Source: Maniola hyperantus (lineage: Eukaryota; Arthropoda; Insecta; Lepidoptera; Nymphalidae). Taken from it: a DNA stretch of 64,000 bases. The DNA is taken from NCBI RefSeq assembly GCF_902806685.2, contig NC_048554.1:1-64000 (forward strand), in the 5' to 3' direction. Below are positions 24,101 to 32,272 of this stretch, one piece after another. The position numbers and the translations under genes were made by a program. The notes beneath the pieces are model-generated. The model saw nothing but the letters and a program-made list of their open reading frames with translations, ran no database searches and was not told the origin of the DNA. The first letter of the stretch is position 1. Each line of letters begins with the position of its first letter.

Positions 24101-26671
24101 TGTCGGCCGGGGTCTCGTAGAGCACCACACACTCCCCGGACACGTCCGTCTCGTTGCTCTCTCCCTCCGACACTCGCAGCTACATACAGTCACGTATATC
24201 AAACAATAATGAATACCTTGATCTTGCGGATGGTGGTGTCGGCCGGGGTCTCGTAGAGCACCACACACTCCCCGGACACGTCCGTCTCGTTGCTCTCTCC
24301 CTCCGACACTCGCAGCTACATACAGTCACGTATATCAAACAACAACACTTAATTATTATTTTGAAATATATTCAAAATTAATTACAAATTCATTCTTAAA
24401 AATAGTTATTTGTTCAAGAATATAGCAAAGATTATTTTGTTGTGAGTGCAGTTTGATTCTGTAGCATTGTCTTACAACTCGAGTGTCGCGACTCGCGCGG
24501 GGTTGCAAGACACAAGAAACATAAACATTGCACAACATTTCACCTCAATAGCGAAAAACTATAATCATCATTATCAGCCTGTGGACGTCCACAGTTGGAC
24601 ATAGGCCTTCCCTAGAGAGCACCACCATCGTGCTGGAGGGCGTCCCACACTGCGCGCTCCAAGGGACCTCGCCTCGCCTCTTGTGTTAGTAACTGGTTAC
24701 TGCAGTTTGAGCGGACATTTCTATTCTAATTTTTGAAATACTGATGGTGTTAAATTATTACTAAATTTTGTTAGGTACTTTATTATTGTTACAGCAATCA
24801 CCTACAAAAAAAACCGGCCAAGTGCGAGTCAGGCTCGCACACTGAAGGTTCCGTACTACAGTCGTAATTTTTCGACATTTTGCACGATAATTCAAAAACT
24901 ATGATGCATAAAAATTAATAAGATTTCAGATTTTTCCCCTAAAGCCAGCTATAAGATCTACCTACCTGCCAAATTTCATGATTCTAGGTCAACAGAAAGT
25001 ACCCTGTAGTTCTTGACAGACAGACAGACAGATAGACAGACAACAAAGTGATCCTATAAGGGTTCCGTTTTTCCTTTTGAGGTACGGAACCCTAAAAAAG
25101 TAACTAATTAAGATTATATAGACATTTTTCTTGGGTTTTCAGGCTTTTTCATTTCTCTTGTCTGCGATTGGTGCATCACTCAGTAACTAATTAAGTACCT
25201 AATAAAGTTTAAATAATAAAATAGAAAATGTAAAAATGTTTATAAAATAAAATATTAGGGTATACATATACAATATTATATACCTACAAAACTTCCGAAC
25301 GTTTCTTGGGACAATTAATTGAATAAATGCCTACCCAGAGTGTTCTAAATTCAAAACACTTTTTCTCACTGGGTGAGCAAACAGGACTTTTGCTCACTGG
25401 TTTTAGCTCTGTCGAGCAAAGGCACACTTTTAGAGCTAGTGAGGTGAAATATATTTATAATAAGTTATATTTATCATTGTGGGAAGGGATGAAGGGGTAC
25501 TTTGATCAACTCGGAACCAAACTCCTATAGAAAGATAGTCTATGGCAAGAAAACAGAAAAGGAAAAAGAAATCAAAAAGCTAGAGCGCAAAGGCTACCTT
25601 ATCACTAAAACTGAAGTGAAAAATTCACAAAAACAAGTGCACTTGGAGCGAGCTTTACCTGGAACAGACTGACGAGAGACCTCTTGAAGTTCTGCACGTC
25701 GACGGGCTCGCTGGGGTCCAGGTACACCTGCCGCACCAGGCCGCCGCGCACGTGCGCGTAGAAGCTGCTGTGCGCGTGCTCATCCCACACGGACGCCAGC
25801 GGCACGTAGTCCGCGTTGGCGTGCGCGCCGCGCGCCAGCAGCTGCGGCGCCACCAGCTGCAACACGCCACGTCACGCAACTTGTCTCTTGTCTTATCTGT
25901 CTGTCTGTTTGAACCAGTGGTAGTTTTTTTTTTTTATATTTAGACAAAACGAAAAGTGAACAATTTACACCACACTTTTAGACCAAAGCACTAGATAAAA
26001 AGCCGAGACTGGTGTTGGCAGTTTGCAGCCCAAATAGACCGTAGTCTGTGCTAGGGCTGACAAAGTTCATCGACCTCATTCATACTATATTATATTATAT
26101 TTATACTATATATATTCATACATTACTAAAACTATATTTTATTTGGTGCAACAGTGTTAATGCATACAGAGTTTAGATATATAATTTAAATAGATAGGAT
26201 AAATTTTAATAAGTGAAAGCATTCGTTTCAACAGATCTTGTCATAAAGACGTTTAAAATTTTCAAAAGAGGTTTCTAGGAGAAATTTCTTTATATAGAAT
26301 TTAAGTTTTTTCTTTAAGGATGGGCGCTGGGCACATAAAATCAGATTAGATACCTCCAGCGTAAGGTTATTGAATAGTTTCGGTGCCGCAGCTGTAAAAT
26401 TGCACACAAAAAATATTAAATAACTATTACAGAAACTAAAACAAAAAAGTAATTGTATGCAAAGGCTTACATTAAGGCCTTATTCCTCACAGCAATCTCT
26501 ACCAGGCAACCTTTGGTGAAAGGAGAAACTACAATAGGTGTGTTGGATAGTACTTACTTACACGCAATACAGAGAAATGAAGTAGTATATAATTATATAA
26601 TATAATTAATTAACTATTTCAGTAATACATACATAACTATCATACATACATACATACATACAATCCATAAT

Positions 26672-26713
<42 letters not shown>

Positions 26714-27917
26714 CTACATACCTACATATATTATAATAGACATACATATTATACCTATGATCGAATAAATTAACTATGGCATCGATAAGTATAGTTCATT
26801 AAGACGATTTTTAAATATGGGCAAGGATTTCAAATCCCGAATATTTTTGGGCAGAGCATTCCACAGTTGTACAACATATACTGTAAAAGATTTCCCGTAC
26901 AATTTAGTGCAGTTACGTGGGGTTTGGAGTTTGTTATCTGTGGATGAGCGCAACTTCGTGTCGCCATCGCGGCATCGGCAGAACCAAGAAAAATGGAATT
27001 ATATTTCTAAATCGTGGTGATGCCACAGAATTTTTAAAGAATCATACGTTTAACTGTTTTCATGAAGTTCGGTGCTGAGACACCTTGCATCCCGGGGACA
27101 GATACCTTGCATCCCGGGGACAGATACCTTGCATCCCGGGAACAGATACCTTGCATCCCGGGGACGGGGGACGGGTAACTATGGATAGGCTAATTTTTGT
27201 CCTGGAAAATCAAAAGTTCCCACAGGATTTTTAAAAGAATTTTTTCATAGTTAATTTTCTTGTATTTCTTTTTTCTGTGTTTTTATAAATTGTATCTTAT
27301 CAGTTAGTTAGTGCATTTATTTATTTAAGAATTGTTGTGTACACATATTAAGGGTTACCGCTTAGATCTTAATCTATTGTTTTTTATTTTTATTTGGACC
27401 ATTTATAGCTGAAACCTGTTTTGTGTGCCTTTATAATAAAATAAAAATAAAATAAAATAAAACTTAAATCCACGCGGGCGAAGCGGGCATCACCTAGTTA
27501 TGAAATAAAGTTTTTAATGAGTGTCTAAAAAAAACACTTTATTTACCTAGTAAATTGCTTGCAAATAAAAGTAAATTGTATTTCATAGTTGTTCACGTAT
27601 CGTAAGTTTTAGCTGACATACAACGGACGTACAAGACAGGCACACTCATTACTTATACAGTATATTATATTTATGTACCTACTGACCTCGAACTGCAGCA
27701 GTTCGTGCGGCTCGTGCGGCTCGGCGCGCGCGGCGGGCAGCACGCGCAGCTCGGCGCGGATCTTGTAGCTGACCTCGCGCTCGCGGCGCGCCGCCTCGTT
27801 CAGCAGCACCGTGCTGTCCAGCGCGAAGGCGGCGGGCGCGCCCGGCGCCCACGCCGCCGCCCACGCCGGCGCCAGCAGCAGCCAGCCCGCCGCCACCGCC
27901 GCCCACGCTGCGACCAT
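8974..27917 (-). CDS. Mtp: Microsomal triglyceride transfer protein large subunit (11 distinct exons)
   Basis: Large lipid transfer protein family. By family knowledge it works in the ER lumen with protein disulfide isomerase and loads neutral lipid onto apoB-type lipoproteins. Exons on the minus strand: 27687-27917, 25659-25856, a 99-bp exon 3 (many copies, 15616-24315), 14947-15060, 14136-14336, 11610-11824, 11396-11543, 10529-11120, 10308-10462, 9203-9750 and 8974-9124. All junctions are GT-AG and join in frame, giving 883 aa with one exon 3; vertebrate MTTP is about 890. Landmarks are an Ala/Leu-rich signal peptide (1-25), the FKRSLVSLFQ block at the end of exon 2, the ETDVSGEC block of exon 3, the helical domain of exons 6-9 and the LWTRGLDALAGAAPEGE block at the start of exon 10. 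Introns are full of repeats. Exons are extremely GC-rich. Exon 3 is amplified at least 62-fold. Confidence 0.9.
9203..9750 (-). CDS. Mtp: Mtp exon 10 (lipid-binding beta domain)
   Basis: 182 codons plus 2 nt. It begins VELWTRGLDALAGAAPEGE, close to the matching block of vertebrate MTTP, followed by an expanded Gly/Glu run (GEGEGEGEAEEAGGG), an in-frame low-complexity insertion. The donor is CACAG|GTACGC. It joins exon 11 (8974-9124), which ends in TAG. Confidence 0.87.
10045..10262. repeat. Dispersed repeat with the ACCAAAGCACTAGA core
   Basis: The block from ACAAAACGAAAAGTGAA through GTAGTCTGTACTAGGGCTG is shared with 25938-26140 and 60405-60520. In the first two copies an AT-rich tail with TATACTATA tracts follows. 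I recognise no coding sequence; a SINE or MITE is most likely. Confidence 0.7.
10529..11120 (-). CDS. Mtp: Mtp exon 8 (helical domain)
   Basis: 197 codons plus 1 nt. The acceptor is GTCGCAG|GACGCG and the donor CCGG|GTGAGT. It encodes Leu/Ala/Arg-rich helical repeats; segments such as RVRLAALGNLRR match the HEAT-like superhelix of MTP and vitellogenin. Exon 9 (10308-10462) completes the split Gly codon and begins the lipid-cavity part with GSSSLLERE. Confidence 0.85.
11396..11824 (-). CDS. Mtp: Mtp exons 6 and 7 (helical domain)
   Basis: Exon 6 is 11610-11824 (71 codons plus 2 nt). Exon 7 is 11396-11543 (1 nt plus 49 codons). The split codon CT|G restores Leu. The region is a run of amphipathic helices typical of the superhelical domain of MTP. 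Exon 6 contains a 30-bp direct duplication (about 11757-11818) that repeats the ten residues GAPQLSAERL. Confidence 0.83.
11878..12470. repeat. (GTCT)n-carrying transposon fragment
   Basis: GTCTGTCTGTCTGTCTGTCT at 11944-11967 is followed by the GAACGGCTGAACC...TTTTGACGGGACTTT block typical of lepidopteran elements with hitchhiking (GTCY)n microsatellites. Further on are fragments of the element seen at 37630-39007 (CAACTCCTCAATCCTGATG). No gene is present. Confidence 0.55.
12616..12996 (-). pseudogene. Transposon ORF tail (unidentified family), three dispersed copies
   Basis: An open stretch of about 126 codons on the minus strand with blocks LVPWERGRALMWDATC, KRRKYASL, YIFVPFAVETLGPW and GSFFAQRISLAVQRGN. 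The same 3' part recurs at 1963-2095 (plus) and 13900-14047 (minus), each followed by the same non-coding tail GGCTAGCTTTA...TTTTATT. The WDATC/KRRKYASL/QRISLAVQRGN layout recalls the C-terminal region of ORFs found beside reverse transcriptases of non-LTR elements in many animals. I do not recognise the family with certainty. Confidence 0.5.
13017..13260 (-). repeat. CCGAACGTTTC element, minus-strand copy without minisatellite units
   Basis: Reverse-strand copy of the family also at 2140-2440, 25190-25455, 39740-40455, 45960-46300 and 57430-58445. It holds the left part, the GCGAACGTTTC block and the closing TGAGGTGAAA, but no full 28-bp unit. Confidence 0.7.
13900..14047 (-). pseudogene. 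Third copy of the transposon ORF tail
   Basis: Shares the FAQRIS-type end and the GGCTAGCTTTACG tail with 12616-12996 at high identity. It stops about 90 bp from Mtp exon 5, inside the intron. Confidence 0.55.
14136..14336 (-). CDS. Mtp: Mtp exon 5
   Basis: 67 codons, phase 0 at both ends. The acceptor is TGCGCAG|GTGTAC and the donor GCCGTG|GTCAGT. It encodes YAEELHTLGAAG... and an Ala/Pro-rich stretch that is poorly conserved; assignment rests on order, frame and the closed splice junctions. Confidence 0.8.
14430..14760. repeat. Short transposon fragment in the Mtp intron
   Basis: CCCGACTGCAGCGAAACCC, GTATGTCCGTTCCTATGTCC and GAACGGCTCGACCGATTTTG are features of lepidopteran elements with a decayed GTCY microsatellite. 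An AT-rich tail follows. No gene is present. Confidence 0.45.
14947..15060 (-). CDS. Mtp: Mtp exon 4
   Basis: 38 codons, phase 0 at both ends. The acceptor is GTTGCAG|CGCGGC and the donor GAGGAG|GTGAGA. It continues the lipid-transfer domain directly after exon 3, with the Cys of RGCRAAG where vertebrate MTTP has a Cys after the KIK block. Confidence 0.85.
21407..21606. other. Assembly gap (200 N)
   Basis: Exactly 200 N inside the 136-bp array. The round length suggests a placeholder, so the true copy number of Mtp exon 3 is unknown. Confidence 0.97.
24217..24315 (-). CDS. Mtp: Mtp exon 3, copy nearest exon 2
   Basis: This is the first copy met by the transcript after exon 2. It is preceded by the only full-length upstream intron, with acceptor TATGTAG, and its donor is AAG|GTATTC. 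It encodes 33 residues of the MTP lipid-transfer domain, with the DVSGEC block aligned to vertebrate MTTP. The leftmost copy, 15616-15714, is the one with a normal downstream intron to exon 4. Which copies are spliced cannot be told from DNA. Confidence 0.75.
24345..25130. repeat. Mtp intron: LINE scrap and GGTTCCGT element
   Basis: About 24565-24680 is a minus-strand scrap of an RTE-type LINE C-terminus (compare 48772-49005). About 24807-25097 is an element starting CCGGCCAAGTGCGAGTC, containing GGTTCCGTAC and a (GACA)n tract at about 25017-25044, and closing with GAGGTACGGAACCC, so its ends are inverted (GGTTCCGT / ACGGAACC). Confidence 0.6.
25190..25455 (+). repeat. CCGAACGTTTC element, one minisatellite unit
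   Basis: Same family as 39740-40455. It has one 28-bp CTCACTGGGTGAGC unit, then CTCACTGGTTTTAG and the closing GCTAGTGAGGTGAAA. Confidence 0.7.
25659..25856 (-). CDS. Mtp: Mtp exon 2
   Basis: 66 codons, phase 0 at both ends. The acceptor is GTTGCAG|CTGGTG and the donor CCAG|GTAAAG. The C-terminal block VDVQNFKRSLVSLFQ is the conserved N(I/L)KR..(A/V)SLFQ segment of MTP and vitellogenin-like lipid carriers. Confidence 0.88.
25938..26150. repeat. Dispersed repeat with the ACCAAAGCACTAGA core, second copy
   Basis: High identity to 10045-10262, including the AT-rich TATACTATATATATTCATAC tail. Confidence 0.7.
26151..27600. other. Mtp intron 1, decayed repeats
   Basis: There is no gene. About 26674-26712 is an (AT)n microsatellite. 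About 26780-27010 has a LINE-like look but no intact frame. At 27082-27169 a 22-bp unit (ACCTTGCATCCCGGGGACAG plus AT) is present four times. About 27420-27500 is an A/T-rich tail followed by a CCACGCGGGCGAAGCGGGC fragment. Confidence 0.5.
27687..27917 (-). CDS. Mtp: Mtp exon 1: signal peptide and start of the lipid-transfer domain
   Basis: 77 codons from ATG at 27917, in context GGCCATGG. The in-frame upstream codon is GTG, so this ATG was chosen. About 25 hydrophobic Ala/Leu/Trp residues form an ER signal peptide. FALDSTVLLNE and SYKIRAELRVLP then match the first strands of the vitellogenin-type N-terminal domain of MTP. The donor is CGAG|GTCAGT, phase 0. Confidence 0.88.
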
Positions 27918-28152
27918 GGCCACCACCGCTACTACTACACGCTATATCCTCCACTTGTATTACCATGCATATACAATTACAATTATTGTAAACAAGTTAA
28001 ACACACAACCGACGTCGCAACTCCCGCGCATTCATTTTCGTTGGTTGGACTAACTCAATTAATCTATGGACACTCTAACTTTCGATCGTCGGTGATTGCC
28101 AGATGATAATGCGGTGAATCCTACCAAAATAACCAAATCCTACGAACGAGAC

Positions 28153-28582
28153 GTAGATAGAGTAATAAAGGTAGATACAGTGACGTTTGCTTTCTCATTC
28201 ACACTTAAAAGAGAGCACAGATAAAGTTACTAATGTGATAAACAGAGACGCAGCTAACCTATTTTTTGTCCCTTATCGTGTAACTGTTTTTTTTTTTCAA
28301 GAATACATACAAGGAATGCAACTTTAGTTGCAAAACAAACTTTGAGAATTCGTGGCGTAATTGTATTTCTCATTAGTTATTTACTTATTTTCACATAAAA
28401 AAGTTTTGATTTTTTTTGATTTGACGTTTTGAACGTTGAAAAACGATTGTTGATCGCTTAATACAAATATTGACTACTAAACAATGGTAATAATTGTCGT
28501 GTTATTCATCGTTACGTCGTGCTATCGCTATCTCATACGCGGTTACACAGTACTTCAATCTACCTTTATTACTCTATCTATG
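28153..28582. mobile_element. MITE with about 24-bp terminal inverted repeats and a 9-bp target duplication
   Basis: The inner end sequence TAGATAGAGTAATAAAGG at 28154 reappears inverted at 28563-28580. The element is flanked by GAACGAGAC on both sides (28144-28152 and 28583-28591). The interior has no reading frame. A 9-bp duplication suggests a Mutator-like or related DNA transposase as mobiliser (inference). It lies about 240 bp upstream of the Mtp start, so it may sit in the promoter. Confidence 0.7.
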
Positions 28583-28813
28583 GAACGAGACCTCAAAAGG
28601 GTACGAAAAGCGTTAACACCACAGAGTACATTGATATAATATAACACTACGACGCGGAATGTCGTGATTACATCGACTTGTAAGTAGGTACATATTTACA
28701 TTAAAAACACTGTTAATTCATAGTTTTTTTTTACTATCAGCCTTCATTAGACACTATTAATAATTATTTGGAGGAACAACCAACACAAGTTAATAATTCA
28801 CAAAATTAGTAAC

Positions 28814-29370
28814 TACTAGCTGATCCCCGCGGCTTCGCCCGCGTAGATTTAGGTTTTTAAAGATCCCGTATAGCCTATGTCACTCAGGAATAATGTAGCT
28901 TTCTACTGGTGAAAGAATTTTTAAAATCGGTTCAGTAGTTCTAAAGATTACCCCCTACAAACAAACTTAACGACATTACCTCTTTATATAATACTAGCTG
29001 ATCCCCGCGGCTTCGCCCGCGTAGATTTAGGTTTTTAAAGATCCCGTATAGCCTATGTCACTCAGGAATAATGTAGCTTTCTACTGGTGAAAGAATTTTT
29101 AAAATCGGTTCAGTAGTTCTAAAGATTACCCCCTACAAACAAACTTAACGACATTACCTCTTTATATAATACTAGCTGATCCCCGCGGCTTCGCCCGCGT
29201 AGATTTAGGTTTTTAAAGATCCCGTATAGCCTATGTCACTCAGGAATAATCATCAATAATGTAGCTTTCTACTGGTGAAAGAATTTTTAAAATCGGTTCA
29301 GTAGTTCTAAAGATTACCCCCTACAAACAAACTTAACGACATTACCTCTTTATATAATACGACATTACCT
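28814..29370 (+). repeat. Three tandem 178-bp copies of a CTAGCTGATCCCCGCGGCTT element
   Basis: Units start at about 28816, 28994 and 29172. They are almost identical; the third carries a short CATCAATAATG insertion. The unit is the lepidopteran interspersed family with CCCGCG...TAGATTTAGG and TATAGCCTATGTCACTC. Confidence 0.8.
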
Positions 29371-29382
29371 CTTTATATAATA

Positions 29383-30685
29383 TAAAATCGGTCCAGTAGT
29401 TTTTGAGCCTATTCAGTACAAACAAACAAACAAACAAACAAACAAAGTTTTCCTCTTTATAATATTAGTGTAGACAACGGGCCGTGCAGCAGAAATCGTA
29501 ATATTTTAATTTCGCCATAACTTCAAAACCAAACGTCCAATTTTAATCATTCAAAGACCAAATATTATCTCCATAAACTGTTCTTAGTGATGAAATCATT
29601 TATTTTGATAAGGATTAATAGCATGAGTAAAATAAACGCGTTTAAATGTAGTCCAAAAAAAATTCAAGATTTTTAAATAAAAAAATGGTTGCTGTGCCTC
29701 ACTCGACATAGATGGGTATAGTGTGTCGCGGACTTTTTTGTAGATATTTATAAGATCTACAATTAATTAGAACATTTTATGGTTCTATCTTTATAGTTTA
29801 GGCAGCGTACGCAAAATAAGTAACTTTTCTGGTTGATTTTTTACACCTTGTGTCCGAAAAACCCAAATATCTTACGGAACCCTATTTTTTTCCAAAATAA
29901 AATATAGCCTATGTTACTCGTGGATAATGTAGCTTTCGAATGGTGAAAGAATTTTTAAAATCGGTCCAGTAGTTTTTGAGCCTATTCAGTACAAACAACA
30001 AACAAACAAACAAACAAACAAACAAACAAACAAACAAACAAACAAAGTTTTCCTCTTTATAATATTAGTGTAGACAACGGGCCGTGCAGCAGAAATGGTA
30101 ATATTTTAATTTCGCCATAACTTCAAAACCAAACGTCCAATTTTAATCATTCAAAGACCAAATATTATCTCCATAAACTGTTCTTAGTGATGAAATCATT
30201 TATTTTGATAAGGATTAATAGCATGAGTAAAATAAACGCGTTTAAATGTAGTCCAAAAAAATTTCAAGATTTTTATATAAAAAAATGGTTGCTGTGCCTC
30301 ACTCGACATAGATGGGTATAGTGTGTCGCGGACTTTTTTGTAGATATTTATAAGATCTACAATTAATTAGAACATTTTATGGTTCTATCTTTTATAGTTT
30401 AGGCAGCGTACGCAAAATAAGTAACTTTTCTGGTTGATTTTTTACACCTTGTGTCCGAAAAACCCAAATATCTTACGGAACCCTATTTTTTTCCAAAATA
30501 AAATATAGCCTATGTTACTCATGGATAATGTAGCTTTCGAATGGTGAAAGAATTTTTAAAATCGGTCCAGTAGTTTTTGAGCCTATTCAGTACAAACAAA
30601 CAAACAAACAAACAAACAAACAAACAAACAAACAAACAAACAAAGTTTTCCTCTTTATAATATTAGTGTAGATATTAGTGTAGAT
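29383..30685 (+). repeat. Two tandem copies of a 600-bp repeat with (CAAA)n
   Basis: The block with GTGTAGACAACGGGCCGTG at 29468 recurs at 30068, exactly 600 bp later, with a few substitutions (for example AAATCGTAA/AAATGGTAA). Variable (CAAA)n tracts occur at 29419-29444, 29996-30044 and 30594-30643. The arrangement is a tandem duplication of a non-coding transposon. Confidence 0.8.
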
Positions 30686-30689
30686 TGGG

Positions 30690-32272
30690 TAAACTGAAAA
30701 TATATCAAAAATAATTGCACTAAGACTAGTACCTTAAGTACTAAGTTGGCAACATCGAGTTGTCAGGCAAGTTTCAGCTGTCAGTGTAACTGTCAGAGAG
30801 TCAGTGGAAGTGTTGCCAAGTTAAAACTATTACCTTAATTTCAGGGAGTATTATGTACTATGAAAATTAATTCATTTTCAGAGCATTTCACTTAATTTAA
30901 TACTTAAGCATTATTATTTGCATCATTTTCTTGATTTCGCGGGTCGTAATCCGTTGGCATTAATTAATTTAATTAGTGTAATTGGGCTATATTATGACGT
31001 GGTACGAATAGTTAAATAAAACGTCGATTTCAACATATTTGTAATAACATTTTTAATTTATTTATTTTAAATAAGTAGTTGCTAGGTACCCAGTACCCAC
31101 CTCAGACTACGCTTACACCTAAGGTTCTCCCGCAGCGGTACGTATATTTGGTACATTATTAGGTCGTCGTAGTATCACAATAATTAATCATTTAAATAAT
31201 TACATAACTATAGGTACATCATTTAGCGATGAACTTTCTTCTAAATGTACTCAGCACCATAATTTTAATTTTAAGTACCTATTTACTTACTTACTTAATA
31301 TATTAAATAATATAATATTTTGATTATTAGCAAATTAAAATAAATAACTACTTAATAATTTAGTCTTGCACCAAGAAACAGTCTCTTTACATGAAACAAC
31401 TGCAATTGTAAAACATACCTATATAACGAGTGACGCTCACTGACGCGCAGCGCGCAGTTACCCAACAAGTTCATTTCCTCAGTTGCTTTAAGTAGTTTTA
31501 ACACAATATATTTTTTTGGTTATTTTCACATATTATTAATGTTTCAATTACTGAAAGTGTTACATAAATCCAGATATGGAGGAAGGCTATGAATAAAATA
31601 AAAATATGGCGCCAGACTGAATTCAGTTCGATGTCCTAACATTATTTATGATCTTTTGATGCTAGTTAGAAATAGGAACAAAAGATCTAATAGGATAAAA
31701 GAAAAATCAATAATCACCCATCTATTACCCACATTATGATAATGGTACGAGATCCCTCTTGCAGCTCCACAGGGGGCCTTGAGATTATATCTACTTATCG
31801 ACCTACGTGCGGGCATCGCGGATCGCGGATCGCGGATTGCGGATCGCGGATCGCGGATCGCGGATCGCGGATCGCGAGTCGCGGATCGCGAGTCGGCAGT
31901 GACAGTTACTATTGATGCAATGGATTTGTACTAGACGCCAGTCATCAAGTTATTGCTACCGGTCAGTTATCTGTATCTTTGGTTGACTTTGCTGCGTACA
32001 CTTAGTTTATTACGAAATACAAATTGACTCATCCACAGGAACATGGAGCGTGCCTCGTTAGCCCGCAAATAATAAATTATGACATACAAATATTATTTAC
32101 CGGTCGTTAACTACGGAACTTAGTAAACTCATTAACATAAATATTTTATAAACAATAAAAATAGCCAACAATAACTTTGTAGCGAAACAATAAACATCAG
32201 CCATAAATATTAAAAGACATTAATTAGGTAATAGTTGCTTCTCCTCCCTCCCCCGCGCCGCCGAGCGCCTCC
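30690..32272. other. Spacer between Mtp and CalpC
   Basis: AT-rich DNA without recognisable genes. It holds a heptamer array (GCGGATC)n with a few GCGAGTC variants at about 31813-31894. The Mtp promoter should lie between 27918 and about 28800 and the CalpC 3' UTR just left of 32273; no clear core elements or AATAAA near 32273 were found. Confidence 0.5.

Larger units (their letters stand above)
15585..24340 (-). repeat. 136-bp tandem array whose unit is Mtp exon 3 plus a 37-nt spacer
   Basis: Each unit holds a 99-bp exon (33 codons, phase 0 at both ends, encoding the block with ETDVSGECVVLYE) and 37 nt with a donor (AAG|GTATTC) and an acceptor (TATGTAG|CTGCGAG). Copies run from 15616-15714 with a strict 136-bp period to 21328, where a 200-N gap (21407-21606) interrupts. 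They resume at 21629 and end at 24217-24315. I count 62 complete exon copies and one cut by the gap. Left copies are identical by eye. Small indels cluster at about 22541-23710 and a C-to-T change lies near 24056. Only one copy is needed for a normal-length MTP. The 37-nt spacers look too short for a normal insect intron. Confidence 0.95.

Noticed and set aside
15689..24381. Dozens of identical 63-codon plus-strand frames in the 136-bp array
   Set aside because: They are the antisense of Mtp exon 3 plus its spacer and recur only because the unit recurs; the minus strand has the splice sites and the match to MTP.
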